NCBI RefSeq assembly: GCF_026343335.1 | Contig: NZ_JAPELX010000001.1 | Span: 4,960,001-5,024,000, forward strand | Reading direction: 5' to 3' | Length of the DNA stretch: 64,000 nucleotides | DNA from: Streptomyces sp. NBC_00078 | GTDB taxonomy: Bacteria; Actinomycetota; Actinomycetes; Streptomycetales; Streptomycetaceae | Part shown: positions 10,094-18,815 of the stretch, piece after piece | Layout: each line of letters opens with the position of its first letter | Numbering within the stretch: position 1 is the first letter of the stretch | Notes under the pieces: model-generated | Told to the model about the DNA's origin: nothing | What the model saw: the letters and a program-made list of their open reading frames with translations, nothing else | Databases searched by the model: none | Made by a program: the position numbers and the translations under genes

Positions 10094-10748
10094 CGCGACG
10101 CTGCATGCCACGACGCACGACCCGGACGACTTCGCGGTCCAGATCGCGGACCAGGTGGAGAGCTTCCTGGTGGCCGTCACCGAGGTGGCCAAGGGCGACG
10201 AGCCGGACTCGGCGGTCCCCTTCCTCCTCCTGGAGGTCTCCCAGCTGATGCTGGCCGGCGGTCGCCTCGGCGCGCACGAGGACATCGTCCCCGACGAGCG
10301 CTACGAACCCGACACGGGCCCGGACGCCGACGTGGACGACCTCCGCGAGAACCTGGCCCGGCTGCTGGAGCCGATCGACGTCTACTCCGAGGTCTTCGAC
10401 CCGTACGAGCCCCGTACCGCCCCGGTCCCGGCCCGTATCTCCGACGACCTGACCGACGTCATCACCGACCTCCGCCACGGCATGGCCCACTACCGCGCGG
10501 GCCGCACCTCGGAGGCCCTGTGGTGGTGGCAGTTCTCCTACTTCTCCAACTGGGGCTCCACGGCGTCGGCCGCGCTGCGCGCGCTCCAGTCGATCGTCGC
10601 CCACGTGCGCCTGAACCAGCCCCTGGAGGAGCTGGACGGCCTGGACACCGACCAGGCCTCCATGGGCGACGAGACCCTGGAGTTCGAGGCCGGCAAGGTG
10701 ATGCAGGAGGAGATCGGGGGGCCGCTGGGGGTGCGGCCGGTCACGTAG
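10086..10748 (+). CDS. DUF5063-family protein
   Basis: A 220-residue acidic soluble protein of the DUF5063 type that regularly follows recR in actinobacteria. It has helices such as DDFAVQIADQVESFLVAVTEVA, PFLLLEVSQLMLAGGRLGA and ALWWWQFSYFSNWGSTASAAL. No catalytic motif is visible, and its function is unknown. The start lies inside recR (8-nt overlap), so the two are translated together. The strong conservation of this pairing suggests a role near recombination, but that is inference. Confidence 0.85.
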   Translation: MSDATLHATTHDPDDFAVQIADQVESFLVAVTEVAKGDEPDSAVPFLLLEVSQLMLAGGRLGAHEDIVPDERYEPDTGPDADVDDLRENLARLLEPIDVYSEVFDPYEPRTAPVPARISDDLTDVITDLRHGMAHYRAGRTSEALWWWQFSYFSNWGSTASAALRALQSIVAHVRLNQPLEELDGLDTDQASMGDETLEFEAGKVMQEEIGGPLGVRPVT

Positions 10749-11153
10749 CCGTCCTGGGGAAGCGGCCGACCTGTCCGAGCAGGGCGAACAGCTCCGTCGG
10801 CGACCGCGTGACGCCGGTGCCCCCGCCTCGGCCACCCCGTCCCGGCGGGCTGCCGCACCGGCTTCATGGTGTGGCCCACTGCACCTTCGGTCGGGTAGGG
10901 CGCACCCTCGTTGCCGTTGTGGGGATGGGCGTCGTATCGGCCGGAGCGGGCGTCGGTCCTCTGCGTGGCCGAACGTGACCGGGCCGTCACTCCACGCGAG
11001 TTGGGTGTGTCCTGGAGCTGCGCTGTACGACACCTGCACAGGCCCTAACCAGTGAGAAGCGAGTCTGGAGTCACTTCCCCAGCAGGAACCGCGGACACCG
11101 CGGAGAACGCGAAGGGAGTCACCGCCCAGACCCGTACCGCACTGGAGACAGCG
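10749..11153. other. Intergenic region without a recognisable gene
   Basis: About 400 nt between the recR operon and the secreted SnoaL-like gene. Open frames on both strands here are Arg/Pro-rich and lack ribosome sites. No tRNA, strong hairpin or repeat was seen. The last 50 nt presumably hold the promoter and leader of the next gene, ending in a GGAGA ribosome site. Confidence 0.4.
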
Positions 11154-11657
11154 ATGACCCGTCGTTCCATAAGCAAGCGCGCAGCCGTCGTCACCGCCAC
11201 CGCCCTCGTGACCCTCGGCACCGTGGGCACCATCGCCGCCACCGCCGGGCCCGAGCACGCCGCCAAGCCCACCAAGACGCAGATCGCCGGCCTGTTCGAC
11301 ACCTGGAACAAGGCGCTCCAGACCGGCGACTCGGACAAGGTGGCGGACCTGTACGCGAGGGACGCGACCCTGCTGCCCACCGTCTCCAACGAGGTCCGGA
11401 CCGACCGCGCCGGGATCGTCGACTACTTCGACCACTTCCTTGCCAACAAGCCGGTCGGCACGAAGATCGAGACGATCGTCAACGTGCTCGACAGCAACTC
11501 CGCGATCGACACCGGCGTCTACGAGTTCACGCTCACCGACCACGACACCGGCAGGAAGCGCGTCGTCGAGGCCCGCTACACGTACACGTACGAGAAGATC
11601 GACGGGAAGTGGAAGATCGTCAACCACCACTCCTCGGTGATGCCCGAGAAGAAGTGA
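11154..11657 (+). CDS. Secreted SgcJ/EcaC-type (SnoaL/NTF2-like) protein
   Basis: The ATG at 11154 follows GGAGACAGCG and begins a Sec-type signal peptide (MTRRSISKRAAVVTATALV, cleavage likely after a run of small residues near 30). The mature part is a single NTF2-like cone fold: QIAGLFDTWNKALQTGDSDK, VADLYARDATLLPTVS, a DYFDHFL helix and the terminal strand KIDGKWKIVNHHSSVMP. Such domains bind small hydrophobic ligands or act as isomerase-like enzymes; no specific function is assignable. It converges with the histidine-kinase gene, with only 3 nt between stops. An upstream in-frame start at 11052 lacks a signal-peptide context. Confidence 0.88.
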   Translation: MTRRSISKRAAVVTATALVTLGTVGTIAATAGPEHAAKPTKTQIAGLFDTWNKALQTGDSDKVADLYARDATLLPTVSNEVRTDRAGIVDYFDHFLANKPVGTKIETIVNVLDSNSAIDTGVYEFTLTDHDTGRKRVVEARYTYTYEKIDGKWKIVNHHSSVMPEKK

Positions 11658-11660
11658 CCG

Positions 11661-13016
11661 TCAGCCGCCGGTCCGCTGTGCGGCCGCCCGCAGGCGGATC
11701 TCCACGCACAGCCCGCCCCCGGGAGCGTCCCGCAGAGCCACGGTTCCGCCGTCGTCCGTCACCAGCTGTTTGACGACGGCGAGGCCGAGGCCCGAACCGG
11801 AGCGCCCGGTCAGGCCCTGACCGCGCCAGAAGCGGTCGAAGGCGCGGGACTTCTCCGCGTGCGACATGCCGGGGCCCTCGTCCAGCACGGAGAGGACCAC
11901 CTCGTCGCCCGCGGTCTCGCCCCGGACGGTGATCGTGCCTCCGTCCGGCGAGACCTCCAGCGCATTCGAGAGCACGTTGTCCAGCACCTGGTCCAGATGA
12001 CCAGGGGTGGCCAGCACAGACGGCCGGCCGTCGGCACTCCCCCCGAGCGTGATGGTGACTCCGCGCTCGTCGGCGGCCGGTCTCCACACCGACATCCGCT
12101 CCCGCACGATGTCCCGCAGGGCGAGCGGCTCCGCGGCCGCGACCTTCGCCTCCGCGCGCGCCAGTACCAGCAGACCGTTCACGAGGCGGCTCATCCGGAC
12201 GACCTCCGCGGTCGCCTGCTCCACGTCCTCCCGTACGAACTCGTCGTCCACCCCGTCCGCGATGTTGTCCAGCGACAGGCGCAACGCCGTGAGGGGGGTG
12301 CGGAGTTGATGGGAGGCGTCGGCGACGAAGATGCGCTGCGAGGCGATCAGGGTGTCCAGGCGTTCCGCGCCCTGGTTCAGGGTGCGGGCGAGGGTCTGGG
12401 TCTCCGGTGGGCCGGTCACCGGAGAGCGGGCGGTCAGGTCGCCGTCGCTGAACTTGCTCGCCATGGAGTTGAGTTCGCGCAGCGGCGCGGTGATCCGGCG
12501 GGCGGCGAACGCGCCGATCGCGGCGGCCGCGGCCAGCACGAACACGGCCAGGCCGGCCCGGAAGCCCCAGATCTGCCACAGCCTGTCGGTCATGCCGGAG
12601 GTCGAGTACACGATCCGTACGGCCGCCTGCCCCTGGGCGGGAACGGTGATCTCCAGGTGCTTGCCCCAGATGACGTCGGAGCCCCAGTCGGTCGTCGGGT
12701 CGTTCTTCTCCACCGCCCGGGACAGCGCCGCGTTCCCGGCGGGCTCCGGCAGGTCCGGGGCGCAGCTCGCGGTCGGGGTCACCTCGACGTCGCCGGGGGT
12801 CTGGACGCCGTAGGCCTTGGCCACCTTCTCCAGGGCGTCGCAGGAGATCCTGTCACCGTTGCCCAGCAGCAGCGCCATGGTCCTGGCCTCGCGCAGGACG
12901 GACAGTTCGGTGTCGTCCCGCAGCTGTTTGGTGAGCGTGAAGGCCACCGGCACGGTGAACAGGAGGATGGCCACGGCGACGAGCAGGATGTAACTGCGGA
13001 TGAGCTGCCGGTTCAT
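11661..13016 (-). CDS. Sensor histidine kinase
   Basis: A 451-residue HPK: TM1 at residues 9-28 (YILLVAVAILLFTVPVAF), an extracytoplasmic sensor of about 120 residues with Cys59 and Cys85, TM2 at 151-172, a HAMP segment (TAPLRELNSMASKFSDGDL), the phospho-acceptor box ADASHQLRTPLTALRLSL with His236, and an ATPase domain with N box LDNVLSNALEVSP, DEGPGM and GLGLAVVKQL. It autophosphorylates and passes phosphate to the response regulator encoded just upstream. The ATG overlaps the regulator's stop by 4 nt (ATGA). The paired sensor Cys could form a disulfide or bind metal, but the signal is unknown. Confidence 0.95.
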   Translation of the reverse strand: MNRQLIRSYILLVAVAILLFTVPVAFTLTKQLRDDTELSVLREARTMALLLGNGDRISCDALEKVAKAYGVQTPGDVEVTPTASCAPDLPEPAGNAALSRAVEKNDPTTDWGSDVIWGKHLEITVPAQGQAAVRIVYSTSGMTDRLWQIWGFRAGLAVFVLAAAAAIGAFAARRITAPLRELNSMASKFSDGDLTARSPVTGPPETQTLARTLNQGAERLDTLIASQRIFVADASHQLRTPLTALRLSLDNIADGVDDEFVREDVEQATAEVVRMSRLVNGLLVLARAEAKVAAAEPLALRDIVRERMSVWRPAADERGVTITLGGSADGRPSVLATPGHLDQVLDNVLSNALEVSPDGGTITVRGETAGDEVVLSVLDEGPGMSHAEKSRAFDRFWRGQGLTGRSGSGLGLAVVKQLVTDDGGTVALRDAPGGGLCVEIRLRAAAQRTGG

Positions 13017-13711
13017 GAGGCCCCGACGTCTTCGGCGATCTCCAGCCGGAAGCCGACGCCCCTGACGGCCTCGATGGTGATCGCCCCGGCGAGCTTGCGC
13101 CGCAGCGCCGCCACATGCACGTCCAGCGTCTTCGTGGGCCCGAACCAGTTCGCGTCCCAGACCGCCTCCATGATCTGCTCGCGCGACATCAGCGCACCGG
13201 GCTCCTCGGTGAGGAAGGACAGCAGGTCGTACTCCTTGGGGGCGAGCGCCACCTCCTCGCCGTCCAGCCGGACGCGCGCGGCCTTGCGGTCGATGGTGAG
13301 GCGGGAGCCGTACCGGTCGGGGCCGCTCTCCCCGAGAGCAGCGGAAGAAGGGGTACGGGGCTGCGCGCGCCGCATCACCGCTCGTATCCGCGCGATGACC
13401 TCGCGCACCCCGAACGGCTTGGACACGTAGTCGTCCGCGCCGAGTTCCAGGCCCACCACCCGGTCCGTCTCGTCGCTGCGCGCGCTGATCACGATGATCG
13501 GTACGTCGCCGCGCTCGCGCAGTGTCCTGCAGACGTCGAGGCCGTCGGTGTCCGGCAGGCCGAGATCGAGGAGTACGACGTCGTACGGGCCCTCGTGGCT
13601 CAGTGCCGCCCCGCCCGTGGTGACCCACTCCACCTCGAAGCCGTAGCGGCTCAGGCCACGGCGAAGGGACTCGGCGACCGGCTCATCGTCTTCCACCAGT
13701 AGTACGCGCAC
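13013..13711 (-). CDS. OmpR/PhoB-family response regulator
   Basis: A 232-residue two-domain regulator. The receiver has the acidic pocket EDDE (8-10), phospho-acceptor Asp49 in DVVLLDLGLPDTDG, ISARSDE and the lysine in YVSKPFGVRE. The C-terminal winged helix includes LAPKEYDLLSFL and the recognition region TKTLDVHVAALRRKL. It lies first in a two-gene operon with the kinase (ATGA overlap). Target genes are unknown. Confidence 0.95.
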   Translation of the reverse strand: MRVLLVEDDEPVAESLRRGLSRYGFEVEWVTTGGAALSHEGPYDVVLLDLGLPDTDGLDVCRTLRERGDVPIIVISARSDETDRVVGLELGADDYVSKPFGVREVIARIRAVMRRAQPRTPSSAALGESGPDRYGSRLTIDRKAARVRLDGEEVALAPKEYDLLSFLTEEPGALMSREQIMEAVWDANWFGPTKTLDVHVAALRRKLAGAITIEAVRGVGFRLEIAEDVGAS

Positions 13712-13826
13712 GGGGCGAACCCTAATGCGTGAACTTCACAGGTGAACGAAGGCGATCCGAACACAGCCGGCCGCCGGGCTTTCAGGCTCCTGGCGCGGTC
13801 ACCGCATCACCGTCACCACATCTCCG

Positions 13827-15032
13827 TCACCACATCACCGGCAACCTCTCCGGGATCCGCTTCATGAACCCCGTCCGCCACACCAGTTGCTCGATCGGCA
13901 CGGCCGGCCGGAGCCGTGGCATCCGCTCCAGCAGCGTCCCCAGGGCGATCTCGGCGTGCTTGCGGCCGAGAGCGGTGGCGGGGCAGTAGTGGCGGCCGCC
14001 GCCGAAGGAGAGGTGGGCCGTGCCGTTGGCGCGGGCGAGGTCGACCGTGTGCGGATCGGGGAACGCGGACGGGTCGAAGTTGGCGCCCTCGACGAGGACG
14101 AGGACGAGCTGTCCCTTACGGACGTCCACCTCGCCGAGGCGTACGTCCTCGGTCGCGAGGCGCGGCAGCCCGTCGCCGATGGAGAGGTTGATGCGCAGCA
14201 GCTCGTCGACGGCCGCGGGGATCTTCCCGGGGTCCGCGACCAGCTCCTCCTGCAGCTGGGGATGCTGGATCAGCGACACCAGCGCCATGGTCAGGAAGCC
14301 GGACGTCGAGATGACGCCCGCGCCGAACATCGTCACCCCGACCGTCGCGAGCATCTCGTCGGTGAGGTGGGCGTAGTCGGGGTCCGTGCGCAGGGCGGCG
14401 AGTTCGGCCATCAGGCCTGTGGTCGCCGGGTCGTCGAGCCGCTCGGTCATGTAAGCGAGGTCGCGGTCCCAGTTGAGCCGCGCCCCCGTGACCGGACAGG
14501 CCGAGTTCATGAAGGCGATGTCCAGGCTGCGCATCAGCCGGGGTGCGTCCGCGCGCGGGATGCCGAGGATGCGGCAGTGCATGCCCGCCGAGTACGGGTC
14601 GGCGAAACCGCCCCGCAGATCCACCGGCGCACCCTCCCGGACCAGGCCGTCGACCAGCTCCCCGGCGTAGGAGCGAAGCCACTCTGCCAGCCCGGGACTC
14701 TTCGGACTGAGCGCCTTGAGGACGGCCTTGCGCAGTCCGGCGCCGGTGATGTTCCCCATGTTGTTGACGACCTCGGGCGGGATCGTCAGCGCGTACTGGC
14801 GGGGGACACCGGGAGCGGAGGTGTCCTTCAGGCTGAAGCGAGGATCCTCCAGGACCTGCTTGCACAGCTCGTACGACGACACCAGCCAGGCCTCGTCACC
14901 CGCGATGGTGCGCACCCGGCGTACCGGGGTCCTCTCGCGCAACTCCTCGACCTCTGCCGGGAGTTGGTCGCCGCGCCAGGAGAAGGGGAAGTCGATGGGT
15001 TCCCCGGTGGGCATGAGTTCCTCAGCGGGCAT
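13827..15032 (-). CDS. CYP121-like cytochrome P450 acting on a cyclodipeptide
   Basis: The 401-residue P450 has an unusual I-helix MFGAGVISTSGFLTMAL, ExxR-region VDELLRINLSIGDGLPR and heme loop FGGGRHYCPATALGR with Cys350 as iron ligand. The I-helix, the RATED-style GANFDPSAFPDP region and the very C-terminus (RIPERLPVMW) closely resemble what I recall of mycobacterial CYP121A1, which couples the two rings of cyclo(Tyr-Tyr). The residue after Cys-Pro is Ala rather than Gly. The start overlaps the cyclodipeptide-synthase stop by 11 nt, so the two form a minimal tailoring pathway. The reaction may be C-C coupling, guanine or nucleobase addition, or hydroxylation; sequence alone cannot decide. 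Confidence 0.93.
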   Translation of the reverse strand: MPAEELMPTGEPIDFPFSWRGDQLPAEVEELRERTPVRRVRTIAGDEAWLVSSYELCKQVLEDPRFSLKDTSAPGVPRQYALTIPPEVVNNMGNITGAGLRKAVLKALSPKSPGLAEWLRSYAGELVDGLVREGAPVDLRGGFADPYSAGMHCRILGIPRADAPRLMRSLDIAFMNSACPVTGARLNWDRDLAYMTERLDDPATTGLMAELAALRTDPDYAHLTDEMLATVGVTMFGAGVISTSGFLTMALVSLIQHPQLQEELVADPGKIPAAVDELLRINLSIGDGLPRLATEDVRLGEVDVRKGQLVLVLVEGANFDPSAFPDPHTVDLARANGTAHLSFGGGRHYCPATALGRKHAEIALGTLLERMPRLRPAVPIEQLVWRTGFMKRIPERLPVMW

Positions 15033-15753
15033 CGGTGGCTCCCTGGGCCGGCGTGACGATGGCGTGGCCCTGGTTGCGGGAGGCGCGCAGGCCCGCGCCG
15101 GGCGCGTAGAGCAGCTCGGCCATCGGCAGGAGCTGGTGGTAGCAGTTGAGGGAGGAGGGGACGCCCAGGATGGCGGGGGTGTCGAGGAAGAGGGGCGCCT
15201 CCGCGGTGACGTACTCCAGGCAGACCTCGCGCTGCCGGGCGGTCACCTGCCGGTCCTCGGCGGCCTTCGTGGACAGGAACGCGTCGACGAGCTGTTCGCA
15301 GGTCGAGCGGAACTCGTCGTCGGAGGCCAGTCGGGTGCGCAGGTCCTCGTGGATCTCGCGGTACGCCGTGTTGGCGCGGAACTCCGACATGGCGTGGGCC
15401 CTGAGGCGGGTGCCCCCGGGGTCGACGGCGCCCACGGCGCCGAGGACCTTCGCGCGCACGCCGCGCAGGTTCTTCACCGCCTTGCGGCGTGCCTCGTCGG
15501 CCGGATAGCCGGACGCCTCGTACATCTCGGCCACGTGCAGGTCGGTGTACACGAAGTCCACGCGCTCGAAGACGGCGAGGCCCCAGCGGGCCAGGTCGTG
15601 GACACGGTGTGCGGAGAAGTAGCTGTTGCCGGGGGAGACGCCGATGACGGCATGGTCGGCGGCGGTGAGGATGACCTCGCAATGGGGTGTGAAGGGCCGT
15701 ACCTCGAAGAGGTCGGCCGGTATGACGTGCTGGATCACGGTCGCAGTCGTCAA
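15022..15753 (-). CDS. Cyclodipeptide synthase (CDPS)
   Basis: A 243-residue CDPS, a class-I-tRNA-synthetase-like fold that makes a 2,5-diketopiperazine from two aminoacyl-tRNAs. The nucleophile loop is AVIGVSPGNSYF with Ser40 and Asn43; the second catalytic pair is EYVTAEAPLF with Tyr181 and Glu185; and NCYHQLLPM carries Tyr205-His206. These sit at constant +3 offset from AlbC Ser37, Asn40, Tyr178, Glu182 and Tyr202, and the N-Y-H combination points to the NYH subfamily. Several basic residues (RRKAVKNLRGVRAK) form a likely tRNA-binding patch. The start is TTG 15753; a GTG 15 nt downstream is possible, as no strong ribosome site marks either. The amino acids used are not predictable with confidence. 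Confidence 0.92.
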   Translation of the reverse strand: MTTATVIQHVIPADLFEVRPFTPHCEVILTAADHAVIGVSPGNSYFSAHRVHDLARWGLAVFERVDFVYTDLHVAEMYEASGYPADEARRKAVKNLRGVRAKVLGAVGAVDPGGTRLRAHAMSEFRANTAYREIHEDLRTRLASDDEFRSTCEQLVDAFLSTKAAEDRQVTARQREVCLEYVTAEAPLFLDTPAILGVPSSLNCYHQLLPMAELLYAPGAGLRASRNQGHAIVTPAQGATDAR

Positions 15754-16028
15754 GGAAGGAGAATCCCTCGCGCGTCGCTAGTCCCGATGGAGCCGTGTGC
15801 TCCTGGTGTGGCGACGACGACGCGAAGTTAGCGCCCGGCTACTGAGAGCGTCAACGGGTGACCTGGCCCACTTTGCGGAGTGTTCACGTGCCAGGCGGGC
15901 AGGGACCGTGCTGGAGCGCCGGATCTCACCATGTGGTTTCAGGAAGGTCGATTTCGGGCGCTCGATAGACTGAGCCGACCGCAGTGCATGTGTATCTGCG
16001 GTAAGAGACGGACGAGCGAGGAGCGCAC

Positions 16029-17306
16029 GTGGGCCTTGTCGTGCAGAAGTACGGAGGCTCCTCCGTAGCCGATGCCGAGGGCATCAAGCGCGTCGCCAAG
16101 CGAATCGTGGAAGCGAAGAAGAACGGCCACCAGGTGGTCGTCGTCGTTTCCGCGATGGGCGACACGACGGACGAGCTGATCGATCTCGCCGAGCAGGTAT
16201 CCCCGATGCCGGCCGGGCGTGAGTTCGACATGCTGCTGACCGCCGGAGAGCGTATCTCCATGGCACTGCTGGCCATGGCGATCAAAAACCTGGGCCACGA
16301 GGCCCAGAGCTTCACCGGCAGCCAGGCAGGCGTCATCACCGACTCGGTCCACAACAAAGCACGGATCATCGACGTCACGCCCGGCCGGATCCGTGACTCG
16401 GTGGACGAGGGCAACATCGCCATCGTCGCCGGCTTCCAGGGCGTCAGCCAGGACAAGAAGGACATCACGACCCTCGGTCGCGGTGGTTCCGACACGACCG
16501 CCGTCGCGCTGGCCGCCGCCCTCGACGCCGAGGTGTGCGAGATCTACACCGACGTCGACGGCGTGTTCACCGCCGACCCGCGCGTGGTGAAGAAGGCGCA
16601 GAAGATCGACTGGATCGCCTTCGAGGACATGCTGGAGCTCGCCGCGTCGGGCTCCAAGGTGCTGCTCCACCGCTGTGTGGAGTACGCCCGCCGCTACAAC
16701 ATCCCGATCCACGTCCGCTCGTCCTTCAGCGGACTGCAGGGCACGTGGGTCAGCAGTGAGCCGATCGAGCAAGGGGACAAGAAGGTGGAGCAGGCCATCA
16801 TCTCGGGTGTCGCGCACGACACCTCCGAGGCCAAGGTCACGGTCGTCGGGGTCCCGGACAAGCCGGGCGAGGCGGCGTCGATCTTCCGCGCCATCGCCGA
16901 CGCCGAGATCAACATCGACATGGTCGTACAGAACGTGTCCGCCGCCTCCACGGGGCTGACGGACATCTCCTTCACCCTCCCCAAGACCGAGGGCCGCAAG
17001 GCCATCGACGCGCTGGAGCGGGCGAAGACGGCCATCGGCTTCGACTCGCTGCGCTACGACGACCAGATCGGCAAGATCTCGCTCGTCGGCGCAGGCATGA
17101 AGACCAACCCGGGTGTCACGGCCTCCTTCTTCGAGGCGCTCAGCGACGCAGGGGTCAACATCGAGCTGATCTCGACCTCCGAGATCCGTATCTCGGTCGT
17201 CACCCGCGCCGACGACGTGCCGGAGGCTGTGCGCGCCGTCCACTCCGCCTTCGGCCTCGACTCCGACACCGCCGAAGCGGTCGTCTACGGGGGCACAGGC
17301 CGCTGA
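16029..17306 (+). CDS. ask: Aspartate kinase (alpha chain, with internal beta start)
   Basis: A 425-residue aspartokinase: the kinase domain starts VQKYGGSSVADAEGIKRVA, with LTAGERISMALLAMAI, the GRGGSDTTAVALAAAL loop and DVDGVFTADPR. From about residue 255 two ACT domains follow (KVTVVGVPDKPGEAASIF and ISLVGAGMKTNPGVTASFF) for feedback by lysine/threonine. It phosphorylates aspartate, the entry step to lysine, threonine, methionine and diaminopimelate. Start GTG 16029 with GAGGAG just upstream. It overlaps asd by 1 nt (TGATG), forming the classic ask-asd operon. Confidence 0.97.
   Translation: MGLVVQKYGGSSVADAEGIKRVAKRIVEAKKNGHQVVVVVSAMGDTTDELIDLAEQVSPMPAGREFDMLLTAGERISMALLAMAIKNLGHEAQSFTGSQAGVITDSVHNKARIIDVTPGRIRDSVDEGNIAIVAGFQGVSQDKKDITTLGRGGSDTTAVALAAALDAEVCEIYTDVDGVFTADPRVVKKAQKIDWIAFEDMLELAASGSKVLLHRCVEYARRYNIPIHVRSSFSGLQGTWVSSEPIEQGDKKVEQAIISGVAHDTSEAKVTVVGVPDKPGEAASIFRAIADAEINIDMVVQNVSAASTGLTDISFTLPKTEGRKAIDALERAKTAIGFDSLRYDDQIGKISLVGAGMKTNPGVTASFFEALSDAGVNIELISTSEIRISVVTRADDVPEAVRAVHSAFGLDSDTAEAVVYGGTGR
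16785..17306 (+). other. Probable internal start for the aspartokinase beta subunit
   Basis: Codon 253 of ask is GTG at 16785, in frame, with AAGGGG at 16771-16776 and 8 nt spacing. Translation from here would give a 173-residue protein holding only the two ACT domains (starting VEQAIISGVAHD). Actinobacterial aspartokinases such as Corynebacterium LysC are alpha2beta2 enzymes whose beta subunit comes from exactly such an internal start, so this is well supported by family knowledge. Confidence 0.7.
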
Positions 17307-18370
17307 TGGCCGGGACAGGGTCCGTCCGGCCGACGCTCGCGGTCGTGGGTGCGACCGGAGCCGTCGGCACGGTCATGCTCCAGATCCTGTCCCAGCACGC
17401 GGACATCTGGGGCGAGATCCGGCTGATCGCCTCGCCGCGCTCGGCCGGCCGCAAGCTGACCGTGCGCGGCGAACAGGTCGAGGTGGTGGCCCTGGCGGAG
17501 GAAGCGTTCGACGGGGTCGACGTCGCCATGTTCGACGTACCCGACGAGGTGTCCGAGCACTGGGCGCCGATCGCCGCGGCCAAGGGCGCGGTCGTGGTGG
17601 ACAACTCGGGCGCCTTCCGGATGGATCCCGAGGTGCCACTCGTGGTGCCCGAGGTCAACCCGCACAAGACGCGCCTGCGGCCCCGCGGGATCATCGCCAA
17701 CCCCAACTGCACGACGCTGTCCATGATCGTCGCGTTGGGCGCGCTGCACGCCGAGTTCGGGCTGCGCGAGCTGGTCGTCTCCTCGTACCAGGCCGTCAGC
17801 GGGGCGGGACGCGCCGGTGTCGACACGCTGCGTCAGCAACTGGCGCTCGTCGCCGGTACGGAACTGGGGACCAGCCCCGGCGATGTGCGGCGGGCCGTGG
17901 GCGACAACACCGGCCCGTTCCCGGAGCCGGTCGCGCTGAATGTCGTGCCGTGGGCCGGTTCGCTGCGCGAGGACGGCTGGTCCTCCGAGGAGATGAAGGT
18001 GCGGGACGAGACCCGCAAGATCCTCGGTCTGTCCACCCTGCCCGTGGCCGTGACCTGTGTACGGGTGCCGGTGGTCACCACGCACTCCCTCACCGTCCAC
18101 GCCCGCTTCCAGGGCGAGGTCACCGTCGACGGGGCCCGCGAGATCCTCGCCACCGCCCCCGGTGTCGTCCTCTTCGACGACCCGGGCGCCGGAGAGTTCC
18201 CCACACCCGCCGACGTCGTGGGCACCGACCCGACCTGGGTGGGCCGGGTGCGGCGGGCGCTGGACGACCCGACGGCCCTCGAACTCTTTGTCTGCGGCGA
18301 CAACCTGCGCAAGGGCGCGGCCCTGAACACCGCACAGATCGCGGAGCTGGTGGCGGCGGAATTCCGGTAG
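17306..18370 (+). CDS. asd: Aspartate-semialdehyde dehydrogenase
   Basis: A 354-residue enzyme reducing aspartyl phosphate to aspartate semialdehyde with NADPH. The Rossmann loop VVGATGAVGTVML is near residue 14, IASPRSAGRKL follows, the catalytic cysteine is in ANPNCTTLSM (about residue 134), and the substrate-binding SSYQAVSGAGRAG and the late VTTHSLTVHARF (His) are present. The start codon overlaps the ask stop. Downstream, at 18566-18601, is a strong hairpin that probably ends this operon. Confidence 0.96.
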   Translation: MAGTGSVRPTLAVVGATGAVGTVMLQILSQHADIWGEIRLIASPRSAGRKLTVRGEQVEVVALAEEAFDGVDVAMFDVPDEVSEHWAPIAAAKGAVVVDNSGAFRMDPEVPLVVPEVNPHKTRLRPRGIIANPNCTTLSMIVALGALHAEFGLRELVVSSYQAVSGAGRAGVDTLRQQLALVAGTELGTSPGDVRRAVGDNTGPFPEPVALNVVPWAGSLREDGWSSEEMKVRDETRKILGLSTLPVAVTCVRVPVVTTHSLTVHARFQGEVTVDGAREILATAPGVVLFDDPGAGEFPTPADVVGTDPTWVGRVRRALDDPTALELFVCGDNLRKGAALNTAQIAELVAAEFR

Positions 18371-18815
18371 GCCGTGTGACGGAGTGTGACCATGGTTGCG
18401 CTCCCATGACATGCCGTGTTGTGCGCAACACATCCGCAAGCAAGGGGTTACCGCCGGAAAAGCCCTGGCTGCGGCCGGTTTGATTTGTAGGATCTGTGGG
18501 CTGGGTGTGGTTCGGGTATTGGTCCGTACCACTTGCCCCGGACCCCCTCGGCATCCGAAGATTTCCTCCCCGCCCTCCGCAACCGCGCGGAGGGCGGGGA
18601 GCGTCTTTGTGAACGCCCTCCGGGGCGTGGGGATGCGCTGCGAGGCGTGGGGACGCCTCGGACATTCAGGACACAGGGGAAGAGCGGGTACGCATGAGGG
18701 CGTTCGACGCACGGTCGGTTGTGCTGCCTGACATCAGACAGCCGACTGCGGCACATGACGCAAAAGTGACGCTCGGCACGTACAACCCTGACGGGGGTAA
18801 GCGTGTCCAACTGGC
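18371..18815. other. Long leader between asd and the sigma-factor gene
   Basis: About 445 nt. It holds the terminator hairpin at 18566-18601 and otherwise no supported gene; open frames on both strands are short and of poor composition. The stretch from 18610 to 18815 must contain the promoter of the sigma-factor operon. Confidence 0.4.
18566..18601 (+). terminator. Strong hairpin terminator after ask-asd
   Basis: CTCCCCGCCCTCCGC (18566-18580) pairs perfectly with GCGGAGGGCGGGGAG (18587-18601) around a 6-nt loop, followed by CGTCTTTG. It lies 196 nt after the asd stop and shields the downstream sigma-factor operon. Confidence 0.8.

Noticed and set aside
15938..15971. Possible sigma-HrdB promoter (TAGACT -10) upstream of ask
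   Set aside because: The -10 looks good, but no -35 at 16-19 bp spacing is convincing, so it was not listed as a feature.
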